NCBI GenBank assembly: GCA_031254645.1
Contig: JAIRUA010000023.1
Location: 1-64,000, forward strand
Reading direction: 5' to 3'
DNA length: 64,000 bases
DNA from: Dysgonamonadaceae bacterium
GTDB lineage: Bacteria > Bacteroidota > Bacteroidia > Bacteroidales > Dysgonomonadaceae
Below the pieces are notes generated by a model. The model worked only from the letters and a program-made list of their open reading frames with translations, searched no databases and was not told where the DNA came from. Shown here piece by piece: positions 15,843 to 24,696 of this stretch. The position numbers were made by a program, and so were the translations under genes. How positions within the stretch are numbered: position 1 is the first letter of the stretch; each line of letters begins with the position of its first letter.

Positions 15843-16541
15843 TCACATTCTTCCGCCGCCGCGACGATTCAAATGGTCGATTATTGCCGAAGTATCAAAA
15901 TACAATCGTTCTACACCAAACCGATTTTCGGCAAGCGATAAAAAGTTCATTCTTCCGCCTCTAAGCCTTCTGTCTTCGCCGCCGAATCTGAAGCCGAGAA
16001 ACGGCAATATATCATATTCGTGTGCTATCCGGATGACAAAGAATGGTGTTGTTTCACTCATTCCGTCGCCAGTGCTTACAATTGCATCTTGTACAATACG
16101 CCTTTTCCAAGCTGCTTTTTTGTATTCAGCCACATTATTTCTTTGTGCGTGAACGAGCAATATGGCGTTCAATGCGCGCAAATTAAACGGATCTTCTTGC
16201 AGAAGTACTTGTGTAATTTCCAAAACCTCTGTAAAATCAGTTTCTGTTAATGATGTACGCGAAAGCACCGATGCCAATCGTTGGTTGTATCGCGAATCGT
16301 CAGCAGGAACATATGCAGGTTGGAAAACATAGCCGAAGTAGAGATGCCTACCTTCATCTACCGTGAAAGTAGAGTCGCCAGCTAAATAACGTTCCATCAA
16401 ACGTGGATAGTAAAAAGATGAAGCTGGGTTTTGTATATTTCTCTCAATTTGTCTGAAATCGGGAGGCGTAAAAAAGTCTTCTTGTGCGTAAGTTGACACA
16501 ATTCCGCAAAGAATGAGTAAAGTAAGTGCAATTTTTTTCAT
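15843..16541 (-). CDS. DUF4919 family exported protein
   Basis: 232 residues with a signal peptide (MKKIALTLLILCGIVSTYAQ), so periplasmic or secreted. The helical body fits DUF4919: DFRQIERNIQNP, YPRLMERYLAGDSTFTVDEGRHLYFGY near residue 50, and a helical-repeat-like middle (EDPFNLRALNAILLVHAQ). Found mainly in Bacteroidota; function unknown. It starts 51 bp after fabD on the same strand with no promoter visible between, so it may share the fabD transcript. Confidence 0.75.
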   Translation of the reverse strand: MKKIALTLLILCGIVSTYAQEDFFTPPDFRQIERNIQNPASSFYYPRLMERYLAGDSTFTVDEGRHLYFGYVFQPAYVPADDSRYNQRLASVLSRTSLTETDFTEVLEITQVLLQEDPFNLRALNAILLVHAQRNNVAEYKKAAWKRRIVQDAIVSTGDGMSETTPFFVIRIAHEYDILPFLGFRFGGEDRRLRGGRMNFLSLAENRFGVERLYFDTSAIIDHLNRRGGGRM

Positions 16542-16591
16542 ACGAATATATTTTATTTTTTCTTTTGATGCTTAAAACTTGAAAAGGTTTA

Positions 16592-17473
16592 TTATTGTTT
16601 TCCCGAAACGGTCATTCCTTTGCTAATTTTCGCAACCAATCCTTGTAAGACATTTCCGGGACCAAGTTCGACAAATTCCGTAGCACCGTCGGCAACCATA
16701 TTCTGTACCGATTGCGTCCACTTTACCGGAGCTGTCAATTGTGCAATTAGATTGACTTTGATAACGGTTGGGTCTGTTTCGCCAATTGTTGAAACATTTT
16801 GATAAACAGGGCAGACAGGTGTAGAAATCACCGTTGCTTCTATTGCTGCTTGTAATTCTGCTTGTGCCGATTGCATCAATGGCGAGTGAAATGCACCACC
16901 TACTTTTAACGGTAAAGCACGTTTTGCACCGGCTTCTTTCAATTTTTCGCACGCTTTTTCGATGCCTAACATTGAGCCTGAAATCACAATTTGTCCCGGA
17001 CAATTATAATTGGCAGGAACGACTACATCATCAATTTCGGCGCAGACTTCTTCTACTTTTTCGTCGGAAAGCCCTAAAATAGCCGCCATTGTAGAGGGAT
17101 TCATTTCGCACGCTTTTTGCATAGCGAGTGCACGCTTATAAACCAATGTCAATCCATCTTCAAACGACATTGCACCGGCGGCAACCAATGCTGAAAACTC
17201 GCCCAACGAGTGTCCGGCGGTCATATCGGGTTTGAAATCTTCACCCATTGTTTTTGCTAAAATAACTGAGTGAAGGAAGATAGCGGGTTGTGTTACTTTC
17301 GTTTGACGCAAATCCTCATCGGTGCCTTCAAACATCAAATCCGTGATGCGAAAACCGAGTATTTCGTTTGCTTTTTCGAACAGCTCTTTTGCCTGTGGCA
17401 GCGTATCGTAAAGGTCTTTCCCCATTCCTACGAATTGCGCTCCCTGACCGGGAAATACGTATGCTTTTTTCAT
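16592..17473 (-). CDS. fabD: Malonyl-CoA:ACP transacylase
   Basis: 293 residues. Loads malonate from CoA onto acyl carrier protein for fatty-acid synthesis. The N-terminal KAYVFPGQGAQFVGMG is diagnostic; nucleophile Ser89 is in GHSLGE; His near residue 194 in GGAFHSPLMQ completes the dyad; GPGNVLQGLV is near the C-terminus. Length and start are typical. No other fab genes are adjacent. The leader from the promoter at 17589 is about 115 nt. Confidence 0.95.
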   Translation of the reverse strand: MKKAYVFPGQGAQFVGMGKDLYDTLPQAKELFEKANEILGFRITDLMFEGTDEDLRQTKVTQPAIFLHSVILAKTMGEDFKPDMTAGHSLGEFSALVAAGAMSFEDGLTLVYKRALAMQKACEMNPSTMAAILGLSDEKVEEVCAEIDDVVVPANYNCPGQIVISGSMLGIEKACEKLKEAGAKRALPLKVGGAFHSPLMQSAQAELQAAIEATVISTPVCPVYQNVSTIGETDPTVIKVNLIAQLTAPVKWTQSVQNMVADGATEFVELGPGNVLQGLVAKISKGMTVSGKQ

Positions 17474-17588
17474 ACCAATGTTTTATTTTTTTCTTTATGA
17501 CTGTATGGAACTCGCAATAATTTTCACTTTATCGTGAGATGTTCACTTGCTCGTTTCATTTGTTTGCTTTGTGTTGATAAAATCGCTG

Positions 17589-17596
17589 CAAAGATA
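17589..17596 (-). promoter_or_regulatory. -7 promoter element for fabD
   Basis: TATCTTTG on the minus strand, 116 bp before fabD. The divergent speA -7 element lies 90 bp away on the other strand. Confidence 0.5.
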
Positions 17597-17679
17597 GTGA
17601 TTTTTGATGAGAGAATGCGGAACATGCTATTTTTCCTGCCATTTTCCCTTTTTACCCACGTAATCACAAAATTATTATG

Positions 17680-17687
17680 TATTTTTG
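17680..17687 (+). promoter_or_regulatory. -7 promoter element for speA
   Basis: TATTTTTG, 35 bp before the speA ATG. No consensus -33 TTTG at 19-21 bp. Confidence 0.5.
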
Positions 17688-17722
17688 CACGTTGAAATTT
17701 TACTATATAATTTTTTGCTGCA

Positions 17723-19621
17723 ATGAGAAAATGGCGCATTGAAGACTCTGCGGAGTTATATAATATAAATGGTTGGGGGAACGGTTATTTTTCCATCAAC
17801 GAAAAAGGAAACATACAAGTTACCCCTCGTAAAAACGAGAACAACAGCGTGGATTTGGGCGAGTTGATGCGAGAGTTGTATCTTCGCGATGTATCGGCTC
17901 CGGTACTGATTCGTTTTCCCGAAATTTTGGACAATCGAATCGAAAAAATATCCAGCAGTTTCCAAGTCGCCTCAAAAGAGTATGAGTATGGGGCACAAAA
18001 TTATATTATTTACCCGATAAAGGTAAACCAGATGCGCCAAGTAGTAGAAGAAATTGTTTCGTACGGGAAACGATTCAATATTGGATTGGAAGCCGGATCA
18101 AAACCTGAACTTCACGCGGTACTTGCCATCAATACCGATAATAACTCGCTGATTATCTGCAACGGGTATAAAGACGAAAGTTATATCGAATTGGCGTTGT
18201 TGGCACAAAAAATGGGTAAACAAGTATTTCTCGTCGTTGAAAAACTAAACGAACTTGAACAAACCATTGTCATTGCAAAACGATTGAAAGTGAAACCCAA
18301 TATCGGTGTTCGTGTAAAACTGGCAAGTTCGGGAAGCGGAAAATGGGAAGAATCGGGCGGCGACGGAAGTAAATTCGGGCTAAATTCAACCGAACTATTA
18401 CAAGCGTTGGAATTGCTCGAAAAACATCAAATGAGCGATTGTTTCCGTCTCATTCATTTTCACATCGGCAGTCAAATCACAAAAATTCGCCGCATCAAAA
18501 CCGCACTTCGCGAAGCGGCACAATTTTATGTGCAACTACATTCACTTGGTTTCAATATTGAGTTTGTGGACATTGGCGGCGGTTTAGGCGTTGATTACGA
18601 CGGCACACGTTCGTCATATAGCGAAAATAGTGTTAATTATTCCATACAAGAATATGTAAACGACTCGGTTTCAACTTTTGTTGATGCAGCCAATAAAAAT
18701 CAAATTCCACACCCGAATATTATTACCGAATCGGGTAGGGCACTCACGGCACATCATTCCGTATTGGTGTTTGAAGTGTTGGAAACCACCACTTTGCCTG
18801 AATGGAAAGAGGAAAAAGATGTTCAAGAAGACGATCACGAATTGGTAAAAGAACTGTACAAAATTTGGGATTCGCTTGCACCCGCACGAATGTTGGAAGC
18901 GTGGCACGATGCACAGCAAATTCGTGAAGAATCGCTTGATTTATTTAGTCTTGGAATGCTCGATTTAAAAACGCGGGCACAAGTGGAGCAGCTTTATTTT
19001 TCTATCGCACGCGAAATCAATATGAGTATCACACGTGTGAAACACGCACCTGAGGAGTTGCGCCAGTTATCGAGTTTGCTGCCCGATAAATATTTTTGTA
19101 ATTTTTCGCTCTTTCAGTCGTTGCCCGATTCGTGGGCGATTGACCAGGTTTTTCCGATTATACCTGTTCATCGTCTCAATGAAAAACCGGAAAGAACGGC
19201 AACTTTACAAGATATCACGTGTGATTCCGACGGAAAAATTGCCAATTTTACCACGCAGGGCGATTTCCATTCATCCTTTCTTCCCGTGCACACGTTGAAA
19301 AAAGGCGAGCCATATTATATTGGTGTATTTTTGGTAGGTGCTTATCAAGAGATTTTGGGCGATTTGCACAATCTTTTCGGGGACACAAACGTAGTGCACG
19401 TTTCCTCTGCCGAAAACGGATACAGAATTGAGCAAATTATTGATGGCGAAACGGTTGCCGAAGTATTGGACTATGCGCAGTACAACGCAAAAAAACTTGT
19501 TCGCACGGTAGAAACGTGGGTAATGAGTTCGGTGAAACAGGGAAAAATTTCGATGGAAGAGGGCAAAGAATTTTTGTCGAATTACCGTTCGGGATTGTAT
19601 GGATATACGTATTTGGAGTAA
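17723..19621 (+). CDS. speA: Biosynthetic arginine decarboxylase
   Basis: 632 residues, the usual length for SpeA, a PLP enzyme of fold type III that converts arginine to agmatine for polyamine synthesis. Features: the lysine-bearing YPIKVNQ near residue 98, GLEAGSKPEL, FHIGSQI and DIGGGLGVDY in the PLP barrel, and TESGRALTAHHS. The C-terminal region has GVFLVGAYQEILGDLHNLFGD, where the active-site Cys of many relatives is replaced by Val-Gly-Ala-Tyr as expected for SpeA. The stop codon overlaps the left arm of a heptad inverted repeat. Confidence 0.95.
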   Translation: MRKWRIEDSAELYNINGWGNGYFSINEKGNIQVTPRKNENNSVDLGELMRELYLRDVSAPVLIRFPEILDNRIEKISSSFQVASKEYEYGAQNYIIYPIKVNQMRQVVEEIVSYGKRFNIGLEAGSKPELHAVLAINTDNNSLIICNGYKDESYIELALLAQKMGKQVFLVVEKLNELEQTIVIAKRLKVKPNIGVRVKLASSGSGKWEESGGDGSKFGLNSTELLQALELLEKHQMSDCFRLIHFHIGSQITKIRRIKTALREAAQFYVQLHSLGFNIEFVDIGGGLGVDYDGTRSSYSENSVNYSIQEYVNDSVSTFVDAANKNQIPHPNIITESGRALTAHHSVLVFEVLETTTLPEWKEEKDVQEDDHELVKELYKIWDSLAPARMLEAWHDAQQIREESLDLFSLGMLDLKTRAQVEQLYFSIAREINMSITRVKHAPEELRQLSSLLPDKYFCNFSLFQSLPDSWAIDQVFPIIPVHRLNEKPERTATLQDITCDSDGKIANFTTQGDFHSSFLPVHTLKKGEPYYIGVFLVGAYQEILGDLHNLFGDTNVVHVSSAENGYRIEQIIDGETVAEVLDYAQYNAKKLVRTVETWVMSSVKQGKISMEEGKEFLSNYRSGLYGYTYLE

Positions 19622-19717
19622 TTTGCTAATGTGCTAATGGCAAGTTCGCTGATTTCTTAATTGTAATCAATATGATAATTGCATTAGCACATTATTTATT
19701 AGCACATTAGCAAATTA
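19619..19717. repeat. Heptad inverted repeat, GCTAATG family, copy 1
   Basis: Perfect 20-bp arms (TAATTTGCTAATGTGCTAAT and complement) at 19619-19638 and 19698-19717. The outer ends coincide with the stop codons of two convergent genes, speA and the C39 exporter. The right side continues as further GCTAAT units without a left partner. Confidence 0.85.
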
Positions 19718-21886
19718 TTCAAGCTGTTTCCAATAATCGCTATAAAAATTATCTATCTGCAATAATTCTTCGTGTGTTCCAAAATGGGGAACGATACCTT
19801 TGTCAAAAATATAAATTTTATCGGCGATGTTTTTCAAAGAATTGAGGCGATGCGATACAAAAAGGATAGCTACACTCGGTTTGATTTTGTTTAGCAGTTG
19901 CAATGCAAATCGTTCTGTGTTTCTATCCATACCTGAAGTAAATTCGTCTAATATCAACAGTTGCGGTTTACGATAAAGAACACGCATTAGTGCCAGTAGC
20001 TGTTTCTGTCCGCCCGAAAGATTGATACCCTCTTCGCCCAAAATGGTAGCAAAACCCTGAGGAAGCGATTGAATGAAAGGCATAAAGCCGCTTTCGATGA
20101 TAAATTTTTCGATATTTTCGGGTGTATCTTCTTTTCCGAGCAAAATGTTGTCGATAACATTGCCGTTGAATACCGCAATATCTTGCGGAACTACGCCAAC
20201 AATATTACGCCAGTCTTCCGTCTTTAAGTCCTTTAATCCAATAGTCTTATTAATTGTTACAGCGCCCGATTCAAATGGATAAAACTTTTGCAATACTTGT
20301 ACAAACGTACTTTTTCCACACCCGCTTTCGCCCACAATAGCAACACATTCACCTTTTTGAACGGTTAGCGAAATATCTTTTAGCAATTGTTTTTGCCCGG
20401 CAAAACGAGAAGCGAGATGCTTTACTTCCATTGTTTGGAAATCGCCCGTCATTGTGGGCTTGACTCGCAACGAAATTGTGCCTGCTTCTTCAGGTTTCAA
20501 CGAAGCAAATTCGTACATCCGGTTGAAAGCTACTTTTGCTTCGTTAATCGGAATAGCAATCAATGCCAATCCCGCCACGGCAGGGAGTAGTGCGCCCGAA
20601 ATACCCAAAATTGCCATTAGTTCACCCAATCGCATTTGCTCGTTGAGTACCAAAAACGATGTATAGCTCAAAATAACAATCAGAAAAGCAACACCGAAAA
20701 TGCCTGACAATACAGACAATCTCACATTGATTTTTCCTAATTTGACGATTTTTTCCTGGTAACTGCCGTAAATCAATCGGTTGAGTTGTCGAAAAAACGG
20801 AATTCGATTACTGTTTTTTATCGTAGCGATGCCTTGCATCGTGGCAATATAGTTGCTTTCATTCAGGGCGTAACCTTGCATCACTTCGCGTTGCGTATTG
20901 ATGATGCGCCTGTTAAACGCATACATCAGTAGGAAATAAAACGGTAAACTCACAAACGCAATCACACCCACTTGCCACGAGTAGAAAAACAATATCGAAA
21001 ACGAAACAAGTACTGTCAGCATATCTATTACCGTACCGCCTACGACAGATAGAATAACCCGTTGTACCCGTTGCGTATCGTTAAGGCGAGCGACTAATTC
21101 GCCGATTTTGCGTGTGTCGAAAAATAATTTTGGAAGCGAGAGCAGCGAACTATAAAATTTATCGATAATGCGATTATTGAAATCGTATGTCTGGCGAATC
21201 AGAAACAGACTGCGAACAGCCTCTAAACCTACTCTTACAAACAACAAAAAAGTCAATAATACGATGCCTGCGATGAGTTTTTGAATCTCTTTCGACGGCA
21301 AAATATCGTCGATCAGTTTTTGAGAAAATATTGCCATTGCCAAACCCAACGTGGCGATAATCAATCCCAATAAAACGCTGAATGATAATAATTTTCTATC
21401 TTCTTTCAATAGCGCAGCAAACCATTTCCATTTCTTTTTGCGGCTTGTTTGTGTTTTTACAAACGTTTCGTTGGGCGATAGTGTCAAGCAAGCTTTGGTT
21501 TGCCAAAGTGAGTCTAATTCTTCTTTTGTGTAGTGAATGATGCCTTTGGCAGGGTCGCCGATAATGAATTTCCCATCGGCGTATCCGTAACAAACAATGT
21601 AGTGGTTAAGATGTTTTTCCTGCACGATATGTAAAATAACAGGTTTGCCGTGCTCAATAAGAGATTGCATATCGGCTTCGCATCCTTCGGCATCGAAACC
21701 AATTTGATTTGCTGCTTGATACAGACCGAGTAAGGTAGTACCTTCGGTGTTTGTTCCGCTCAATTCGCGCAGTTTTTCTAATGACTGCTCGCTGCCGTAA
21801 TATTGAACAAGCGAAAGTAAGCAGGCTACGCCGCAATCGGTTTGGTCGTGTTGGAGCGTAAAGGTTTTGTTGAGATTCTTATTCAT
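19715..21886 (-). CDS. Bacteriocin-type ABC exporter with C39 peptidase domain
   Basis: 723 residues from ATG 21884-21886 (MNKNLNKTFTLQHDQTDC). Residues 8-130 are a C39 peptidase that cleaves after double-glycine leaders: Cys18 (QTDCGVAC), His95 (NHYIV), Asp111 (GDP). A six-helix transmembrane domain spans about 165-470. The ATPase domain has GESGCGKST, the signature LSGGQKQLLALMR, the Walker B LLILDEF and the H loop FVSHRL, so it looks active. It should cut and export peptides such as the two precursors at 25378-25982. In Gram-negative bacteria these exporters need an HlyD-like adaptor and TolC; neither is in this window. Same strand as the thioredoxin-like gene upstream, separated from it by a REP cluster. 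Confidence 0.92.
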   Translation of the reverse strand: MNKNLNKTFTLQHDQTDCGVACLLSLVQYYGSEQSLEKLRELSGTNTEGTTLLGLYQAANQIGFDAEGCEADMQSLIEHGKPVILHIVQEKHLNHYIVCYGYADGKFIIGDPAKGIIHYTKEELDSLWQTKACLTLSPNETFVKTQTSRKKKWKWFAALLKEDRKLLSFSVLLGLIIATLGLAMAIFSQKLIDDILPSKEIQKLIAGIVLLTFLLFVRVGLEAVRSLFLIRQTYDFNNRIIDKFYSSLLSLPKLFFDTRKIGELVARLNDTQRVQRVILSVVGGTVIDMLTVLVSFSILFFYSWQVGVIAFVSLPFYFLLMYAFNRRIINTQREVMQGYALNESNYIATMQGIATIKNSNRIPFFRQLNRLIYGSYQEKIVKLGKINVRLSVLSGIFGVAFLIVILSYTSFLVLNEQMRLGELMAILGISGALLPAVAGLALIAIPINEAKVAFNRMYEFASLKPEEAGTISLRVKPTMTGDFQTMEVKHLASRFAGQKQLLKDISLTVQKGECVAIVGESGCGKSTFVQVLQKFYPFESGAVTINKTIGLKDLKTEDWRNIVGVVPQDIAVFNGNVIDNILLGKEDTPENIEKFIIESGFMPFIQSLPQGFATILGEEGINLSGGQKQLLALMRVLYRKPQLLILDEFTSGMDRNTERFALQLLNKIKPSVAILFVSHRLNSLKNIADKIYIFDKGIVPHFGTHEELLQIDNFYSDYWKQLE

Positions 21887-21900
21887 TATGATTATTTCAT

Positions 21901-22115
21901 TAGCCCGTATGGGCTTAATATTCACAATCGCAGGTCAAAGCGAAGCGGCGACCTGCGGTAAAAGCAGAGCAAAGGAATCTGCCTGAAAGGCAGGACTTCG
22001 TCAACTTCTTGTTCTGCCTTTCAGGCAGTTGTTGGTGTTTTCTTGTTTTGCCGCAAACAGCGCTTCGCTCGTATGCGGTTATGAAGATTAGGCTTTTCAA
22101 GCCGTTTCTGCCTAT
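21901..22115. repeat. REP-like palindrome cluster
   Basis: Hairpins: CGCAGGTC/GACCTGCG (21929-21957) with GCGAAGCG in its loop; CCGCA/TGCGG (22051-22078) with the reverse complement CGCTTCGC in its loop; and between them CTGCCTGAAAGGCAG (21979-21993) mirrored at 22014-22028. The two outer elements are thus in opposite orientation, a REP pair. A further AGCCCGTATGGGCTT palindrome is at 21902-21916. Confidence 0.7.
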
Positions 22116-22124
22116 ATACATTGT

Positions 22125-22664
22125 CTATTTGCTCATTTCGCTTTCTTGTAACACATTAATAATAGTTGTAGCCAATACCTGTCCTGCAAAACGCCTCAAT
22201 AATTGACCGTTTTTATCATAAACAAGTGCGTGAGGGGAAGAATTGACATCAAAACGCATTGGAAAAATATGCTTTCTATCTTGTAAAAACAGCACATTCG
22301 GTTGATTTAATAAGCCTTTGTTTTCTGCAAATAATTGAATCATTTCTACTGATTCGGATGAAACAAACAGTAATTGCGTATCCACAAAGTTGTGTAGATG
22401 TTCGGCAATATTTCGAGCTTTGTGTACACAAAAATCGCAATCGGAATGAAAGTAGATGAAAACGGCTGACTGTTGCTTGTTTAAACTATCCTGTGTGTAG
22501 GTATTTCCGCAAAGTTGATGAAACTCAAATGTGGGAATGGTTGATAACTCCTGCGCAATGGCTCTTTTTCGGCTGCTTTTGGTGGAAATGCCGTAGAAAA
22601 GAAATGCCAAGATGCCGATAGTTAAAACACCGACAACGATTGCTATTATTTTTCGTTTGTTCAT
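22125..22664 (-). CDS. Membrane-anchored thioredoxin-like protein
   Basis: 179 residues. An N-terminal transmembrane anchor (residues 6-25) precedes a periplasmic thioredoxin fold: VFIYFHSDCDFC with the redox pair Cys76-Cys79, LLFVSSESVEMIQLFAENKG, and the cis-Pro loop in SSPHALVYDKNGQLL. CxxC carries DF rather than GP, and overall it resembles AhpC/TSA or TlpA-like reductases. It lies upstream of the C39 exporter on the same strand. Inference: it may handle thiols of exported Cys-containing peptides; both GG precursors have two Cys in the mature part. A general redox role is also possible. Confidence 0.75.
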   Translation of the reverse strand: MNKRKIIAIVVGVLTIGILAFLFYGISTKSSRKRAIAQELSTIPTFEFHQLCGNTYTQDSLNKQQSAVFIYFHSDCDFCVHKARNIAEHLHNFVDTQLLFVSSESVEMIQLFAENKGLLNQPNVLFLQDRKHIFPMRFDVNSSPHALVYDKNGQLLRRFAGQVLATTIINVLQESEMSK

Positions 22665-22718
22665 ATTTCGTTTATATAACTTTTTACTGTCAAAATAGTT
22701 TTAAGACTTTGTTGAGCA

Positions 22719-22762
22719 CAAAAAAACGCGCAAACCTTTTTGTTTATCGGTTTACACGTTTT
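22719..22762 (-). terminator. Terminator after the RelE-like toxin gene
   Basis: On the minus strand a 13-bp stem (AAACGTGTAAACC with GGTTTGCGCGTTT, two G-U pairs) runs into seven T. It separates the toxin-antitoxin pair from the thioredoxin-like gene. Confidence 0.7.
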
Positions 22763-22784
22763 ATTCGTATAGTTGAGAAGTACC

Positions 22785-23114
22785 CTATAAGTACTGTGCA
22801 ATAGCGTGATTATTGGAAATATAACGCACTTTGTAAATTATTTCGTTTCCTTTCTGTGTTATCTCAAAAAATACGTACCAATGTGTATTTTTGTTTTTCC
22901 TGATAACAACATATTTCATCTCTTTGCCATATTTATCAAAATGTTTCGGGGCGGGTCTGTGTCTTTGAATGGGGATTTGTATCTCTATTTCTTCAAAAAT
23001 CTCACTTACGTACTTTTTTGCTGTCTCCGCAAAACAGAAATAACCCAAATCGTGCAACTTTGGTATAAGTCTGTCAAAATAGATACGAATTGCTTTTAAA
23101 TATATTATTTTCAC
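22785..23114 (-). CDS. Putative RelE/ParE-like toxin
   Basis: 109 residues, basic, with a short helix-rich start and a C-terminal beta sheet ending KVRYISNNHAIAQYL, as in RelE/ParE-fold toxins, which cleave mRNA on the ribosome or poison gyrase. The start codon overlaps the stop of the Phd-like gene by 4 bp, so antitoxin is translated first, the normal order. Residue-level similarity to well-known RelE is weak, so the family call rests partly on context. Confidence 0.6.
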   Translation of the reverse strand: MKIIYLKAIRIYFDRLIPKLHDLGYFCFAETAKKYVSEIFEEIEIQIPIQRHRPAPKHFDKYGKEMKYVVIRKNKNTHWYVFFEITQKGNEIIYKVRYISNNHAIAQYL

Positions 23115-23341
23115 CTGTTTGCGTAAAACTTATCAATATCCTTGTATATTCCTGCAAGCAGTTCGTCTTTTGTGATATAATTACTATCATCGTCATCTGT
23201 ATCATTGATGTCGTCGCTAATTGTTGTGCACATCAGATGAAAAATATTTTTGCCTCTTTTGATAAAAAGTTCTTCGTCAATAGCCAAATCAAAATATCGT
23301 TTTTGATTGCTGATAAACTCTCTGCTACTTATTACTGTCAT
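23111..23341 (-). CDS. Phd/YefM-type antitoxin
   Basis: 76 residues. The first 35 (MTVISSREFISNQKRYFDLA ... IKRGKNIFHLM) match the Phd/YefM DNA-binding fold. The Asp-rich middle (DDINDTDDDDSN) and amphipathic C-terminal helix would bind the toxin. Promoter TATCTTTG lies 28 bp upstream. As in other type II pairs it probably represses its own operon. Confidence 0.75.
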   Translation of the reverse strand: MTVISSREFISNQKRYFDLAIDEELFIKRGKNIFHLMCTTISDDINDTDDDDSNYITKDELLAGIYKDIDKFYANR

Positions 23342-23368
23342 ACTCTTTCCATTTTTTATTTTACCCTA

Positions 23369-23376
23369 CAAAGATA
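23369..23376 (-). promoter_or_regulatory. -7 promoter element for the Phd-like toxin-antitoxin operon
   Basis: TATCTTTG on the minus strand, 28 bp before the antitoxin ATG. Confidence 0.5.
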
Positions 23377-23440
23377 CAAATTAATTGATAATATCGATAG
23401 TTTTATAGTTAATCGTTTAATAGGCGTTTGCCCACTACCG

Positions 23441-24479
23441 TCATTCCGTTTGTTGTTTTTCCAATTCTCTTTCCAATTCCTCAACAGAAGGCAATTGCGG
23501 CTTTATATTGTCCGGAATAGCATTTGTCAATATATATTTCACTTATTCCCATTGGCTTGTGAATGTCTCGCAGAGCATATTCCACATCAATTTTGTTTTT
23601 CTTTTTGCAGAGTAAAATGCCAATGGTTGGATTGTCTGCTAATTTTCTCAACTGACTGTCAATTGCTGACAAATAATAATTGAGTTTTCCTGCATATTCG
23701 GGCATAAATTTTCCCGCTTTCAGTTCTATTACAATGTAACAACGCAATTCTGTATGGTAAAAAAGCATATCAAGAAAATGGTCGTTTTCGCCAATTTCAA
23801 TTTTGTATTGTCGCCCAAGAAAAGCAAAACCTTTGCCAAGTTCGAGTAAGAATTTGGTAATATTTTTTGTCAGTTCGTCCTCAATCGCTTTTTCCAAAGC
23901 GTCATTTTCCAAGCCAAGAAAATCGAAGTTGTAAGGGTCTTTCAATGTTTGTGTAGCGAGTTCGGATTGTTTTACAGGCAGGGTGTTGTTGAAATTATGC
24001 GTAGAGTTTCCTGCCGTCAAATAATACTTGTTTTCGATTTGGACTTCTAATGTGTCTCTGTCCCAAGCATTTTGAGCAACCGCACGACAATAAAATTCTG
24101 CCTCGTCAATATTTTTCACTTTCGTGATTATTAGACGGTTATGCCCCCAAGGTATTTGTGCCACGACCTGTGGCACAAATTGGTATTTCTCAGAATAAAA
24201 TCTATACCATTGCAAAATTGCATAAATATTTCGACGAGAAAAGCCTTTGATTTCGGGAAAGTCTTGTTTCAATTCTTCAGCAATTTTTTCTACAAAATTA
24301 CTCCCCCAACCCGACTTTTGCTGTTTTTCGGTAATATCTTGCCCTATTTCCCAATATAATTCGAGAATTTGCGAATTAATCGAAAATGCCAATTTGTTTC
24401 TTGCGCTTTGGATTTTCGCTTTGAGTACTGAAATCCACTCAAAGAAATCAGGCGTTGTAATATTTTGAATGTTTGCCAT
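23441..24479 (-). pseudogene. YhcG-type PDDEXK nuclease (DUF1016), C-terminal frameshift
   Basis: The frame from 24479 runs 332 residues to a TGA at 23481: N-terminal DUF1016 helices (IGQDITEKQQKSGWGSNFVE, FSRRNIYAILQWYRFY), VAQIPWGHN, then a PD-(D/E)xK nuclease core (DHFLDMLFY ... YIVIELKAG). The final 14 residues are abnormal. Removing one A from the GTGAAATATAT run (T's at 23537-23539 on the plus strand) restores the family's usual end, YILTNAIPDNIKPQLPSVEE and onward to a TGA at 23441. So there is a one-base insertion near the 3' end, either real or a sequencing error. The nuclease core is intact and may still work. Probably mobile or defence-associated. Confidence 0.8.
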
Positions 24480-24498
24480 AATGTTGTATCTTGTCTTA

Positions 24499-24506
24499 CA
24501 AAATTA
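24499..24506 (-). promoter_or_regulatory. Possible -7 promoter element for yhcG
   Basis: TAATTTTG on the minus strand, 20 bp before the ATG at 24479. No -33 partner at normal spacing. The rest of 24507-24696 shows no gene. Confidence 0.35.
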
Positions 24507-24696
24507 CAACATTTTATTGGCAAAATATGGCTTTGGGATAGATTATTCTTGTATTACATATATTATTCTTACTTGGGTTGTTACTGTCTCAGTGGGAACA
24601 GCAACATTACCAACCAGCTAATTTACGTGTAAACCAATATGTCAAAGAGCATTTTTTACGCAAATTAGCGTTATCCGCATCATTTGCGTTCTTTTA

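Noticed and set aside
24577-24614. 38-bp stretch starting GTTG and ending CAAC with an internal dyad, like a lone CRISPR repeat
   Set aside because: Only one copy in the window, no spacers and no cas genes; the resemblance is limited to the ends and a weak dyad.
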